Shown here piece by piece: positions 41,301-50,102 of a stretch of 64,000 bases of DNA. The notes under the pieces are model-generated. The model did no database searches, was not told the origin of the DNA, and saw only the letters and a list, made by a program, of their open reading frames with translations. The stretch is from Apostichopus japonicus (lineage: Eukaryota > Echinodermata > Holothuroidea > Aspidochirotida > Stichopodidae). The stretch spans positions 6,755,001 to 6,819,000 of the forward strand of contig NC_092579.1 in NCBI RefSeq assembly GCF_037975245.1, given 5' to 3'. Both the position numbers and the translations under genes were made by a program. How positions within the stretch are numbered: position 1 is the first letter of the stretch; the number at the start of each line of letters is the position of its first letter.

Positions 41301-42946
41301 AATCATCATCATCAGATGATAACCCTGTAAGGAACAAATTTGGCGATGTTTATCAGACAAAACGATACAAGAACCGATTGGATCGTGGATCACGTTCCAA
41401 TCTGCCGTGTAGATTGCACGATACGACCCTATCGTTTATATATTTTTATGATTAATATTTTTCCTTTCTCTTTGGTTCTTGCAGGAGATTGTGGAATGGT
41501 ACACCGCTATACGCAATGCCAATTACAACATGATCAAGGTCGCGTACCCGGACAAAACAGACAAGGAGGTAATACGATGAGGTCGTAGTTTCCTACCAGG
41601 TTTTAATTTTCTGTCACGGTTTCCTATTTTGATGAAATGGACACTACATATAAAATCATTTATGACTCAGTTTTGGGCTTGGCTTTGTGTTTGGTCACCA
41701 GATATGTTTGTTGGTCGAGAGACACAGCTTCGTGTTTCCTCGTTCGCAGAAGTGGAGCTAGGGGTCTTTAATTGTCCCGAACCTACATTGAAGTTTGTGT
41801 GAAGATGTTGTATAAATAGAATAATTTTACTAATATGAACTGCAAGAAAACCACTCCAAACCGCCCCTGAAAAAAAAATAGTATGTAAGGCTGTCTGTCC
41901 CTTTATAATAGGAAATCATGTAGAGTGCATATACAGTACAAGTAGACAGACATATTTCTTAACTTCTTTTTCAGTTACAAAATGTTTTATTGAATGACTT
42001 CACGAAGGAAGGTTTCCTTTGTAAGACCGGTCCGCGAGGCAACGAAGGGTACAAGAAAAGATGGTTCACCCTAGACAAACGTAACCTCCATTATTACACT
42101 GATCCATTGGTAAGTACACCCTCCCCCCACCCACCCCCACCCCCTACCCACCCCTTTAACAGTCCACCAACTGTTGATGCAATACTTAGTATAGAGGCAG
42201 TGGGTAGAATACAAAAAGCCTATATGTAAAAAAATATTATAAATCTCTGAGGTAAATTCCTCTTTATTTGCTTAGTCAACCTGTTTTACATGTACATATA
42301 GCTTGTACCACACTCTTCATGTCCTTATATGCTCAAGTGTGTTATATGGCCCCCTGATTTAGTACTCAGGTAAACATTGCCTATCTCCATAAAGGCAAAT
42401 GTTTGTTCATATGTATTGACTTTTTAAAGCTACCTGATTGTATGGCTTTGGAGGGAGTGGGAGGGGTCAATGGGAGGGGGCGATGGGAGGGATTGGGACA
42501 GCTAGGTAATGGGAGATAGAGGTATTGGTGGATATAGTTGGAAATTTTTGGGGAAAGTTGGTTACAATGAATATAAAGATAAGTATGTGCTTCCTACACC
42601 TCCCCCCCCCCCCTCACACCTTCGCAATAATGTTAGCGAGAACAAAATATCTTTACTGTTTTTACCTTGGTTAGAATTGATTTCAAATAATATCCCCCCT
42701 CATCTGTTGTAGGATGCCCACCCCCTCAAGACCGTGGCCATCGGGGGCAAGAAGGACCGCTTTGCATGTCGGGAGGGCGTCCCGCCAGGCACCCTGGATC
42801 AGGGTTTCAGCTTCACCCTGGTGACGCCGGACAGAGAGTTCTACCTGAGCTCGGAGACGGAAACAGAGAGACGACAGTGGATGGAGGCGTTATCAGCACT
42901 GGTCAACAACCCCGTCAACCCTCAAGATTACGACAAGCCCAACTGA
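11288..42946 (+). CDS. ADAP1: ADAP/centaurin-alpha: ArfGAP with dual PH domains (8 exons)
   Basis: Coding exons: 11288-11384, 18333-18469, 27232-27323, 30028-30220, 39853-40002, 41485-41568, 41975-42109 and 42713-42946. All introns are GT-AG, and the joined length is 1122 nt: 373 residues plus TGA, close to the family size of about 374. The ArfGAP domain covers residues 1-120, with zinc-binding C22, C25, C47, C50 and the catalytic arginine finger R55. PH1 covers about 140-233 and PH2 about 263-361; each ends in the expected helix with a conserved Trp (W228, W352). ADAP proteins stimulate GTP hydrolysis on ARF6 and bind PI(3,4,5)P3/PI(4,5)P2 at the plasma membrane (family knowledge). The start has A at -3 and begins directly upstream of the zinc finger. 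The oddity is a five-residue-longer loop between the two zinc Cys pairs. The sequence does not decide between ADAP1 and ADAP2; invertebrates often have one pre-duplication gene. Confidence 0.96.
12950..13010 (+). repeat. 18-bp tandem repeat, three copies
   Basis: The unit GTTCTTTCGACCTGTGTT occurs three times, the last with TTCTGTGTT. It is in ADAP intron 1. Confidence 0.75.
13410..13725. mobile_element. hAT-like MITE with CAGGGGTGGGCAACC termini
   Basis: The left end CAGGGGTGGGCAACCTTTTT and right end GGTTGCCCACCCCTG are inverted repeats. The CAGGGGTGGGCAAC.. terminus is a widespread hAT signature. The flanking 8-mers TCTATTAC and TATTATAC agree at only five positions, so the target duplication is decayed. 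It is 316 bp long and has no coding capacity. Confidence 0.8.
13873..14213 (+). mobile_element. TTAA-type MITE family B, intact copy
   Basis: The ends are TTAA + AGGTCTGCTGTATAGACCCC at the left and GGAGCCCAATAAAGCAGATC + TTTAA at the right, with imperfect inverted termini of about 35 bp. A second inner inverted pair is formed by the CTATAGYACGC / GCGTGCTATA and GGTCGAC-like blocks. TTAA duplications are used by Kolobok and piggyBac elements. It is the reference for the split copy at 6414-8607. Confidence 0.75.
16719..17078 (+). repeat. 20-bp minisatellite, about 18 copies without indels
   Basis: The unit AAATCCATCAGGGTGAGTAC is repeated in exact 20-base register from 16741 to 17060, with substitutions only (CATTAGGG, ATATCAGG, AAGTCC). 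The tail units are dominated by AAGTCCATTAGGGTTAGTAC, a local homogenised subfamily. Each unit holds a GAGTAC or TAGTAC core. It is in ADAP intron 1. Confidence 0.92.
17723..18197 (-). pseudogene. Unidentified frameshifted coding remnant in ADAP intron 1
   Basis: On the minus strand, an ATG at 18197 opens 64 codons (MASNTTDAEMIEPISYKTVT and onward) ending in TAG. A second frame overlaps and runs 109 codons to 17723, from about 18052. It is rich in Leu, Pro, Ser and His and not biased toward Asn, Lys and Ile as chance AT-rich frames are. Together they look like one coding region with a frameshift near 18010-18050. I do not recognise the protein. It lies only 136 bp from ADAP exon 2 on the opposite strand. 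A retrocopy or transposon fragment is possible, as is chance. Confidence 0.22.
18333..18469 (+). CDS. ADAP1: ADAP exon 2: ArfGAP core
   Basis: Encodes the WASYNLGVFLC block, the second Cys pair (C47, C50), IHR with arginine finger R55, and the KVKSIQLDQW block typical of ArfGAP domains. The acceptor is TGCTTTCAG and the donor GAG|GTGATT, phase 0. This is the most diagnostic exon of the gene. Confidence 0.95.
20147..20207 (+). repeat. Dispersed copy of the 10563 palindrome arm
   Basis: AAGTAAGTTGGCCTGACGTA and the following 40 bases match the left arm at 10563-10622, with two visible substitutions. Only one arm is present. It lies in ADAP intron 2. Confidence 0.8.
21055..22436 (+). repeat. 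63-bp satellite array, about 22 units
   Basis: The unit is two 18-base halves (ATGCACTGTACACTTCAT) and a 27-base spacer (AGCCTACACTACAGGGCCTC, then TTGAATT). 63 is divisible by three and no frame +1 codon is a stop, so the array reads as a 426-codon frame with a 21-residue repeat (ELCTVHFICTVHFIAYTTGP + L). One unit near 21595-21655 has three 18-base halves. It is intronic in ADAP, without splice signals that would use it, so it is called satellite and not protein. Confidence 0.93.
23377..23690 (+). mobile_element. tRNA-derived SINE, family 3
   Basis: A B-box sequence GCAGGTTCGAGCCCTG (23431-23446) is followed by a body with GGGGCAAGGCACTTTATCTC, a module found in several animal SINE groups, and an ending in ATTAGTATTGTTATTATTG. 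The A box is poorly preserved. It lies in ADAP intron 2 and causes open frames on both strands. Confidence 0.6.
23855..24212 (-). mobile_element. TTAA-type MITE family A, copy 1 (reverse orientation)
   Basis: Flanked by TTAA (23855-23858 and 24209-24212). The right terminus CGAGTCTTCAATGCCT is the inverse of AGGCATTGAAGACTCG; the left terminus AGGGTGTGAAGACTCG is diverged. The body matches copies at 25269-25632 and 45682-46046 throughout. Length 358 bp, no coding capacity. Confidence 0.85.
25269..25632 (+). mobile_element. TTAA-type MITE family A, copy 2
   Basis: Starts TTAA + AGGCATTGAAGACTCGCC and ends CGAGACTTCACACCCT + TTAA. It is 364 bp, in ADAP intron 2, and inverted relative to copy 1, which ends 1056 bp upstream. 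Open frames on both strands cross it and are not genes. Confidence 0.87.
26126..26366 (-). mobile_element. hAT-like MITE (CAGGCGCGTAGC family) with 8-bp target duplication
   Basis: The termini are CAGGCGCAAAG and GCTACGCGCCTG. Flanking 8-mers CTAGGCTT (26118-26125) and CTGGGCTT (26367-26374) differ at one base, an 8-bp duplication as expected for hAT. Inside, read on the minus strand, is the family module with GCACCACCATGAGTTGGCGC. Length 241 bp; no transposase. Confidence 0.82.
27232..27323 (+). CDS. ADAP1: ADAP exon 3: C-terminal ArfGAP
   Basis: Encodes residues 79-108 plus two bases of Gln109. It begins FMECHGN, matching the family's FM..HGN block, and continues to the VPP.YRRP segment. 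The acceptor follows a T-rich tract (TTTTTTAACAG). The donor CA|GTAAGT is phase 2. Confidence 0.93.
28680..29110. promoter_or_regulatory. CpG-enriched block in ADAP intron 3, possible alternative promoter
   Basis: I count about 17 CpG in roughly 420 bp, clearly above the neighbouring intron, with clusters at 28799-28851 and 28930-28980. No exon or TATA box was recognised. An internal promoter or enhancer is one reading; an old GC-richer repeat is another. Confidence 0.2.
30028..30220 (+). CDS. ADAP1: ADAP exon 4: linker helix and start of PH1
   Basis: Encodes residues 110-173. It starts with LREQWIRAKYER, a block nearly invariant in ADAP proteins, then enters PH1 at SGMLFKRGKGDSKFMARFF. Basic residues K144, R145 and K147 sit in the beta1-beta2 loop that contacts phosphoinositide headgroups in PH domains. 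The acceptor has a very long T tract. The donor GAT|GTAAGT is phase 0. Confidence 0.95.
30348..30844. mobile_element. hAT-like MITE (CAGGGGCAWAGCCAG family)
   Basis: The ends CAGGGGCAAAGCCAGG and TGGCTATGCCCCTG are inverted repeats. Inside is the same GCGCCACCATGGGTTGACGC module (30397-30416) seen in five other copies in the window. Target duplication is not clear (TGGATAGT against ATAGGTCT). It is in ADAP intron 4, 497 bp. Confidence 0.7.
33680..33770 (+). repeat. 43-bp tandem duplication
   Basis: GGACTAAAAGGTTTGTACAT and GGACTAAAGGTTTGTACATG begin two units that contain near-palindromic TGTACAGTATACA-like sequence. It is in ADAP intron 4. Confidence 0.6.
34196..34590 (+). repeat. Tandem repeat of ~150-165 bp, about 2.5 units
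   Basis: Units share AAAAGGTGTGTGCTTCAA, GATAATATCGGTCAT, TAGCCCCACCGCATCT and TGTGTTTTGTTG blocks, starting near 34206, 34361 and 34518. They are diverged. No coding frame persists across them. ADAP intron 4. Confidence 0.65.
35214..35428 (+). mobile_element. tRNA-derived SINE family 2, 5'-truncated copy
   Basis: Starts at the B box (GGTCCCGAGTTCGAGGCACT), continues through CAGTTACAGAGTTGTTGAC and GATAAGCCAAATGAGGCTTC to CCTGCTTGCAGGTGGATCT, then an (ATAC)n tail. It matches 6086-6320 in reverse orientation. 5' truncation is usual for LINE-driven copies. Confidence 0.75.
39853..40002 (+). CDS. ADAP1: ADAP exon 5: middle of PH1
   Basis: Encodes residues 174-223. The blocks EKIGNPNGLQLTY and STRNIYLYSDSGK match the PH1 strands of ADAP proteins. 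The acceptor is CTCTAACAG and the donor AAG|GTACTT; both ends are phase 0. It follows the longest intron of the gene (9632 bp). Confidence 0.95.
40625..41215 (+). repeat. Diverged ~285-bp tandem duplication in ADAP intron 5
   Basis: Two units share CACATTGAATTCTGA-like, GATCAGCAGTCAT-like, TTGACTTCAATGTTGCAAT, ATTGTCATGGGATCCTATAT and TGATTGC..TCTTGAATGA blocks. Aligned ATTGTCATGG sites lie 285 bp apart (40815 and 41100). The duplication nearly fills the intron. Confidence 0.6.
41485..41568 (+). CDS. ADAP1: ADAP exon 6: C-terminal helix of PH1
   Basis: Encodes residues 224-251, EIVEWYTAIRNANY onward. This is the closing amphipathic helix of PH1 with its hallmark Trp (W228), followed by the inter-PH linker. 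The acceptor is TTCTTGCAG and the donor GAG|GTAATA. Phase 0 at both ends. Confidence 0.93.
41975..42109 (+). CDS. ADAP1: ADAP exon 7: start of PH2
   Basis: Encodes residues 252-296. PH2 opens at EGFLCKTGP and continues with KKRWFTLDKRNLHYYTDPL, the K-R-W-F pattern of PH beta2. The acceptor TCTTTTTCAG and donor TTG|GTAAGT are close to consensus. The intron before it is only 406 bp. Confidence 0.95.
42713..42946 (+). CDS. ADAP1: ADAP exon 8: end of PH2 and stop
   Basis: Encodes residues 297-373 and TGA. PH2 ends with the TPDREFYLSSETETERRQW helix (W352) and a short tail ending NPQDYDKPN. This exon is much richer in G+C than its surroundings and uses many C/G-ending codons (CTG, GTG, GCC), unlike exons 1-7. 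Confidence 0.95.
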   Translation, partial: DAHPLKTVAIGGKKDRFACREGVPPGTLDQGFSFTLVTPDREFYLSSETETERRQWMEALSALVNNPVNPQDYDKPN

Positions 42947-44470
42947 TGAGGAGGTTTCTTTCTATGCAAAAATTTCAATTCCATTCGTGTTTACTTTTCC
43001 CGTAAAAATGAGGTTTCCGCTCATTTACACACAGACGGCCGTGTACAAAGAAAGAAACTCTGGTGGCAAAGTTCCTGTCTAAATCCCTCATCAAATTTAG
43101 TCCAAACATAACTGGGAAAAAAAAGTCTTTACAGAAGTGAGAACCCATCTTCTTAATCTCGTCTTTTAAGTCGGTTGGCAGAATTCACAAATTGTTAATG
43201 GTCTGCATGCATTACCTGTACAAGTGCAGCTTGTCTCAGTAGAGACGATTAAGGAATCCACATCACTGCTTCAAAAGAACAGGGTTCGCATAGATATTGC
43301 TGAAATTTTCTCCAGTACAGACCTTAAATCCTGAATAAGTGATTTAAAAAAAAAAGGCAAAACATGCCATTATTTACAAGGAAATTTAAATCGTTGAAGC
43401 TTCAAATGTTGATGTTAAAATCCTCTAATAATTAAAATCGATCGAGTTCCATACCTCAAGACTGAGTGAATGAACAAGATCTATTTGCCTTTTCATAGGG
43501 TATGAACCTTTTAGGAAAGGGGAGTAATTGACAAAGGGTCACAGGGTAGGAACCGCAATGGAGACAACAGGAATATGAACATGAGCATCCAAAGGGAGTA
43601 AACGACACAGGACCCAAAGCAGAACTCTTACCACAGGATGAGCTAACCCTTAAAAACCTCACACTAAGACTGTTAGACTCACAAGCACTCTACCCACAGA
43701 TAAAAGGGGGGGTCCAAGCTAGGGGGTCCTTATTATTTACTATGCTTAATATTAAATGAAGTGACAAGACAAAGGCAGATGTTTTTGAGTACAACAGATT
43801 CTTCATGATACAGTGGCTTACTCTTACAAAATTATACAATTTTCCAAAAGGTATTAGTGAAATAATGTTGCTTCTGTGTTTAATACAAGACAACCAGAAA
43901 GTCACAAACTTGGAAATGTCACCTATACAGAGATTCTATTGTGAGCTTTGGGTATTAATGGAATGTCACAAGAGATGTCTTTTGTATTCAAAAGCAAACA
44001 TCACCATGCACAGGCCTAGAATAGCAAGTCTTCCTTATTAACAAAATGAATCATTGCTGAATATCAACCAATTCATAGTTATATGCACAATTTTGGACAA
44101 GAATAGCAAGTCTTCCCTATTTACAAAATGAATCATTGCTGAATATCAACCAATTCATAGTTACATGCACAATTTTGGACAAGAAGAATAAAGCAAACTT
44201 TTTGGAGCAGTTTCGCAGGCTCTGAAGTTTGTCCCCTGTAAAGTACTATGGTTGCTGTGTACAAAGATCGTTATACATATCGGCACTTGCATAGTATTTT
44301 ACATAGTATTTTACTCATTTTACATAGCTTTTGGTGATGCGATACCAGATCAATTATTCTTTGTAGACACCATCGATTTCACACAGAAACGATCCACTTA
44401 GTATAAACGTGAGGTTACTGTAACTTTTGTTGCAAAGTGGGAATGTGGTTTATATAAAAAAACAAATAAA
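42947..44470 (+). other. ADAP 3' UTR candidate region with two AATAAA signals
   Basis: The region follows the ADAP stop codon. Canonical AATAAA hexamers occur at 44187-44192 and 44465-44470. Either would give a 3' UTR of 1.2-1.5 kb. It contains a tandem duplication of about 83 bp (44020-44185). No coding potential seen. Confidence 0.35.
44020..44185 (+). repeat. 83-bp tandem duplication
   Basis: AGAATAGCAAGTCTTCCTTA and the following bases to GGACAAG are repeated at about 44103 with three or four substitutions. It lies in the likely ADAP 3' UTR. Confidence 0.8.
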
Positions 44471-45681
44471 AAAAACAGGCTACTTCAATTGTATTGACTG
44501 GAATTTTATTACAGTTCTAATAATATGGATGGCAGTGCTAAAAGTGTGAAGAGGTGTAATGTAACAAGGCTAGCCATATGACTTCCTTCCTTGTTGATAT
44601 TAACGCACCACGAGTAGGAACCTGGAAAACTAAAAATAGAAGTAACATGATATCCCTCTACTACAACAGCAATTAAGAATTTAGGTAATGACAAATTACC
44701 GAACAGGTGTTCCAAGGTTTTTGTTTTTCTTTGAAAGGTTTTGTCCTGTTTGCGTGGAACATTGTTGTTACTAAGCTATGATCTATTTTATACGTGATTC
44801 AGTCGTCGAGCGGCCATGTTGTTGTTTTTCTTCATGAACGTTAGGCATTTTAGTCAAAAGTATAATCTGACAGTGCTGATGGAGTGGTTAGAATTGTAGC
44901 TTTAATTACACCCACCACCCTCCCCCACCCCTTTCCTGGCTACTCAAAAGTTTTGGTTTTCTGTCATTTTGTGTTATTTTAACATCCAATTGCTGGATAT
45001 AACTTTGCTAGTTGAAGCCAGCCAAACTCTCTGTGTATTTCAGCAAATTTGTAACACTGTCTAAAAACTGAACAGTGCAATGTTTCTACTAATTGTGTTT
45101 CCTTCCTACAGACAAAAAGTTAGCAGTTTGCCTGTACAAACTATCTATGCTAGCTAGATGTAAGCTTGTGTAAAGTGACACAGATTTGTGTGAACTTTCA
45201 AGCCTCTGTGGTCAAGTCTTTTGAGCACCATTTGCTGGTAAATGTCAGCCTGCATATCAAATTTCAAGGTTTTGCATTCGAAAGCTTTGCAAACACTTAA
45301 CAGTCTCAACTAATATGTATATTTATAGGTATTAACATAGTTTTGTTTTTCATTTCCAAATTGAAAAAATTACATCCAATCCCAAAGAACCTTCATTGTG
45401 TAAAACTCTATGGTTGCTAGGGCATCGACACCACAGTGAGTTACGTACTGCGACACATTCAGTAAAGAGAAAGAAGGGGTTACTCCTTCTTCACTTAATT
45501 AAGCTGCTACATAAATCAAGTAGAGATAGGTTGAAGGTGATTTTCACTTTCGCATGGATCTGGAATCACTGATTTTCTAACAATTGTGCGGGGAATAAAA
45601 CTGCTTTCATAAGTCAAAGCTAATCAGAGTATTTGATACATTTTACTGAAATTTGATGCCGATTCAATGGAAAATTATATC

Positions 45682-46046
45682 TTAAAGGCATTGAAGACTC
45701 GCCCCAAACCGCATGCGGCCATCTGAAAAAGTTAACTTTCTGTTGCTTGCAAGTGACATTTCGTTCGTGTCGCTACAAAATGCAGACAGTAATGAAACGT
45801 GATACCTTGTTATCTTTTATCTAGACCTGAGATGTCCATCGCTGCTATGTACACTGTGTTGTGGGTATTGACCTTATCTGCATGTATTCACTGTGCACTA
45901 GTGTCTAATAACCGACGGTAGCAAACTGTGTGTGTATCTTCTGGGATCGATGGTGGTGTCTAACACTTCTGTTACACCTCATTCGAAACTAGGTCAGATT
46001 ACCGGCATGAGACGTTTCTGTGTGTGCGAGTCTTCAATGCCTTTAA
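45682..46046 (+). mobile_element. TTAA-type MITE family A, copy 3 (best termini)
   Basis: TTAA + AGGCATTGAAGACTCGCC at the left and GCGAGTCTTCAATGCCT + TTAA at the right are near-perfect inverted termini with the TTAA target duplication. Length 365 bp. It lies in the ADAP-NAT9 intergenic region. Confidence 0.9.
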
Positions 46047-49000
46047 GTGGCTTTAAAATTTCACATGTGATACACCACTTACCACCTTGATTTGTAAGTG
46101 AGTGCTTGGCTATCTTGCAGTCTCTCTGTTCTACCAGTCTGTCTTTTATAATTTTTTCGCCCATCATATATTTATATCTTTTATGAATGCTCTAAAAACC
46201 AAAGCTTTGCTGGACTACATGCATCACACGCACTACGATGTGTTGAATGTTTAAAAAACAGCGTTTCGCCCAGATTTCTCTGGTGCCTTTGGTTTTGTGT
46301 ATGAGAAGGTAGTCATGACGACCTGTGGAGAAACATTACCTGCCACTTCTTTCTGTTCGTTAGTTTTTCATTTCAATCTTTAAACAAATTGTGGCTTAAT
46401 TTAAATCTTTATGACAGGGTGAAGTTGTCTATGTGTCTTGGAATTATGGATGTTGGGTCGCACATTATCAAAATATTTATTAAAATGTGGTAAGACATAG
46501 AAGTGTAAAGGTTAATTGGAAAGTTTATTGACTCTTCATTAGAACTACAGATGCTCTGCAAATTGTGGGGCATGACCCATATCCGGGTGGCAAAAACAGT
46601 TTCAATGGATCGCTGGATTCTTACAACCTTCAGGAAATTTATCCACAGGTTTTTGTCACAGGGTGGCATAACAAATAATTAATACATATGTCTAGTCAAA
46701 ACCTTGTGAATGTTAACTGTTGCAAGTTAATCCAACTTTAACAGAAATAACAGGCTATAAGATCCACACAATTTCTGAAAGTTGCTGTTTTCTACTAATG
46801 ACCGCTTGTTGGTGTATAAGATCCCCCTCATTTGTACCAATTTCATTTTCTTTTAGGACCCAATGTATGGGTGGGGTGAGCAGTTGTAGTCATGTATGAT
46901 TCTGTAACTTTTATTCATCTACAATCATGTTATTAGACGAAGAATCATTACATTTCACAGAATTTTAGCGGTCGTCATAAAGTTTGTGCGATTTTTGTTG
47001 CCGTACTAACCCGGTTCTGTTCACTGTTGCTAATTATATTAAATCTGTCTTATTTTCTGATATTAAGAGAAAAATTATTTATTTTTGCAAGAAATAAATG
47101 CATGCAAGTTAATGCCTATTTGTTCAAGGTATGCTACTTTCATTTTGTCTTTCTTAAACATCTTTTCACAAAGTTTTCTATACTTAGTTATCCAATTAAA
47201 TTTATCTGAAGTTATATATTTTTTTCATTTTCCAAAAGTAGTTACGAGCAATATCACTTGCTTGCTTGAAATTCTGATATAAAGGTAAAAAAGGTGTAGG
47301 TCATGTAGTGTGCGAAAGGTAGGATTATGTAGGTCATATAATGTGCGAAGGTGGGATTGTGTAGGTCATATAGTGTGCGAAGGTAGGATTGTGTAGGTCA
47401 TATATTGTGGGAAAGGTAGGATTGTGTAGGTCATATAGTGTGCGAAGGTAGGATTGTGTAGGTCATATAGTGTGGGAAAGGTAGGGTTGTGTAGGTCATA
47501 TAGTGTGCGAAAGGTAGGAATATGTAGGTCATATAGTGTGCGAAGGTAGGATTGTGTAGGTCATATAGTGTGCGAAAGGTAGGGTATTACGTTCTGGTGA
47601 ACCATGATGTGCTAGCTTATACTCTCGGCGACGGACATTATGTCATCAATAGCTATAAAAGGCCATGCTCTGTTACACACTGATATAAATTTAAGAGCAG
47701 AAATCCTTCCATTTTAACAGCAAAGGCAGAGTAACTAATTAATAGAGTAAAACGAAAAACTAAGCTATCTTCTTTTATCTTTTTGGTAGACAACTGTTTA
47801 AAGTGAAACATTAACATCATTTAATAAATTAATCAATAATTGATAAATTATGTATAAGAAAATCAAGAAAAGCCATTTCTAGAGTTTTGAGGCTCATGAT
47901 GAACAAAATTTGAAGGGGAAACACCAGGTATGTAATTCTTAAATGTGTTTCTGCAGGCTAAAGGGATCTTCAGTTTTACAGTCATATTATTTGAGCAGCT
48001 GTATGCTCCTCGTACACTTGAAAGCCATGCACAAGAAAGAAATGCACATTATTTCCATCGAATGATACTAGGGCGTCTGGCAAAATACAGTTGGTGTTTT
48101 GATTGCATTTATAATAGCAGTGCAAGTTTATTTTGGAGATTATTTTGTTTCCCTGGAAAGTGAGCACAGGCAGGGTCGGATTTTGTAGGCCCTTGGGTTA
48201 CAGGTACTTTGAGACCCCCGTTAATATTTTCAAAAGAAAAAAAGTTATAGAAAACTTAGTTAGGCAGTGCAATGGAGTAACAGTGACATTTTTTGCGCAC
48301 CATTTTGCAGTTAGAAAGAAAGACAAGAATATTATAAATAATTGGTAAAATGTATGAAGTTGCTTATCGAGTAGCGTCTCAAAGTTGCAGTGAGGTAACT
48401 GTATATAGCTAGTATATGCCTAATACTACAGGAGCCCTAATGTCACAGAAGCCAAGCTAGCTTCGTATGTATTTTTGCCAATGTTCATTGGAAATGCCTG
48501 AGACAAAATAGGCACACAAGTGACATTACAGTAAAAGGTACCTTCAACTTTTGTGCCATATGGGACGGGGGGGGGGGGGGGGGGGGGAAGAGGTATATTC
48601 TGTGAATAAACTTCTATTAAGACTTATGGACAGGCATGTTAGGCTAGCAGTATTCTTTAAAGCATGAATACAACACTTTGCTAAAACTAAGAAGTCCTCA
48701 ATGTTCATTTGTGCCCTTCAATTTAATTGTACAAGTTGAATGAAATTTGACTTTTTTCTACAATTTTTCAACTCTTCACTTTTCTTCAACGATCTAAGAA
48801 AGTAATTGATATTAATATCGTTTATTAACACTTACATTAGTGCTCTGGTGTTGGGTGTATCTATTAAAAGAATATAATTTCTACCGGTGAAAAATGATGT
48901 TGATATCAAATAAACAAATTTCAACTCGATATGTTGTTTCCTTTTTACTGTTATTTCATTTCCCATCTGGCAATACAAGAAGAGCAAGCAACAAGTTTTA

Positions 49001-49973
49001 TACATTATTATTCTGATAATTATTATTAAACCTAAACAAGCATGTGTACAAAGCTCTCAAAGTCTTGAAATTATTAACCTCAACCAATGTGAAAGGAAGC
49101 AGGGCTCACAGGAGGTGAATGGCCCCATAACATAATAAAAATAGCAGCGTTTAATAATAATAACAGTTAATTTTTACAATGCTTAAGCGACCACAAATGT
49201 CCAGATCATGTCACAAAGAAAGTCCATTTTGTTCAGCACACTTCTTTAGTTAGCATATTTCTCTATCATCCTAAAGCCATAGCTTACATTAGATGGTATA
49301 ACTTTGTACAGTCTGATACCCACTCAGTCTCAGTCAGTCTCACACTCAGTCTCCCTCAGTCTGACAACCACTCAGTCTCAACCCAGTCTGACAACCACTC
49401 AGTCTCACAAAGAATCTATATGGCTGCCACTACATTGAACCTTTCATGCCCATAAAGTTCTAGGATTGATCCGTTAGCATGATTTCGTGGACCAAATTTG
49501 CAAACGAGTGACTTTGATTTGAAAGTCGAGTTGAGCCCTTGCCAATGAATTCCAGTCGAGTCATCGACTTAATTGAGTATCAAATCTTGTATATGCTGTG
49601 GATCAGTGATGGTTTGTTGAAAGTTTTCATTGTAACTGTGGTTGTACCAACAATTAAAGTTAACAGATATCTGTTAATGCTGGAAGCTTGATTGATACAT
49701 CACAGAATGAGACAAAGAGAAAGTACCATTGTCAACATAATCATGTCTGAAGGCTAACCCATTTACAAAAGTTCACATAGATCTTTGACCAGGCTGTCCA
49801 TCAGCAAGACTTCAATGAGACCATTCCTGCCCCTCGTCACGAAGTCATTTCCGGATTCATTACCTCCAATACGAATATGATAAATCACACTTGAATAATC
49901 ATTGTTACGGCCAGTAGATGAACGACAGATGATTGGTGACAATCATAGATGAACGACAACGAATAACAGATCA
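46047..49973. other. ADAP-NAT9 convergent intergenic region / NAT9 3' flank
   Basis: No gene seen. It holds a 32-33 bp minisatellite (47296-47583) and a 21-G run (48567-48587). A minus-strand AATAAA (TTTATT at 48821-48826) is a possible NAT9 polyadenylation signal about 1.1 kb past the stop. An ACTCAGTCTC-rich simple repeat lies at 49318-49408. Confidence 0.4.
47296..47583 (+). repeat. 32-33 bp minisatellite, about 9 copies
   Basis: The unit GTAGGTCATATAGTGTGCGA + AGGTAGGATTGT varies by one A (GCGAAGG or GCGAAAGG) and by TGTGGGAAAGG in some units. The alternating lengths suggest a higher-order pattern of 32 and 33. Confidence 0.88.
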
Positions 49974-50102
49974 TCAGTGGACGTCTTTCGATCTGTATTC
50001 CTCTATCAGTGACCCTTCAGTCTTGACTTTCAATGTCTGATAGATGTCAGAGGTCACCGGTAGTTCTAAAGTCACTTCCTGGAAGACTTCGCTACGAGCT
50101 AT
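49974..50102 (-). CDS. NAT9: NAT9 exon 7 and stop
   Basis: Encodes the last 42 residues, IARSEVFQEVTLELPVTSDI onward, ending SKDVH and TGA, with a second in-phase TGA straight after. The acceptor must be GTCGGTAG at 50103-50110, because the alternative AG four bases later breaks the frame. The tract before it is short and not very pyrimidine-rich, so this is the weakest splice site of the gene. Confidence 0.88.
   Translation of the reverse strand: MARSEVFQEVTLELPVTSDIYQTLKVKTEGSLIEEYRSKDVH

Noticed and set aside
41340-43005. Frames of 67-82 codons around ADAP exons 6-8 in other registers
   Set aside because: They are out-of-frame shadows of the confirmed exons or run through C-rich intron sequence.
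47289-47590. CRISPR-like array
   Set aside because: Repeats are directly adjacent with no unique spacers, in a eukaryotic intergenic region; this is a minisatellite.
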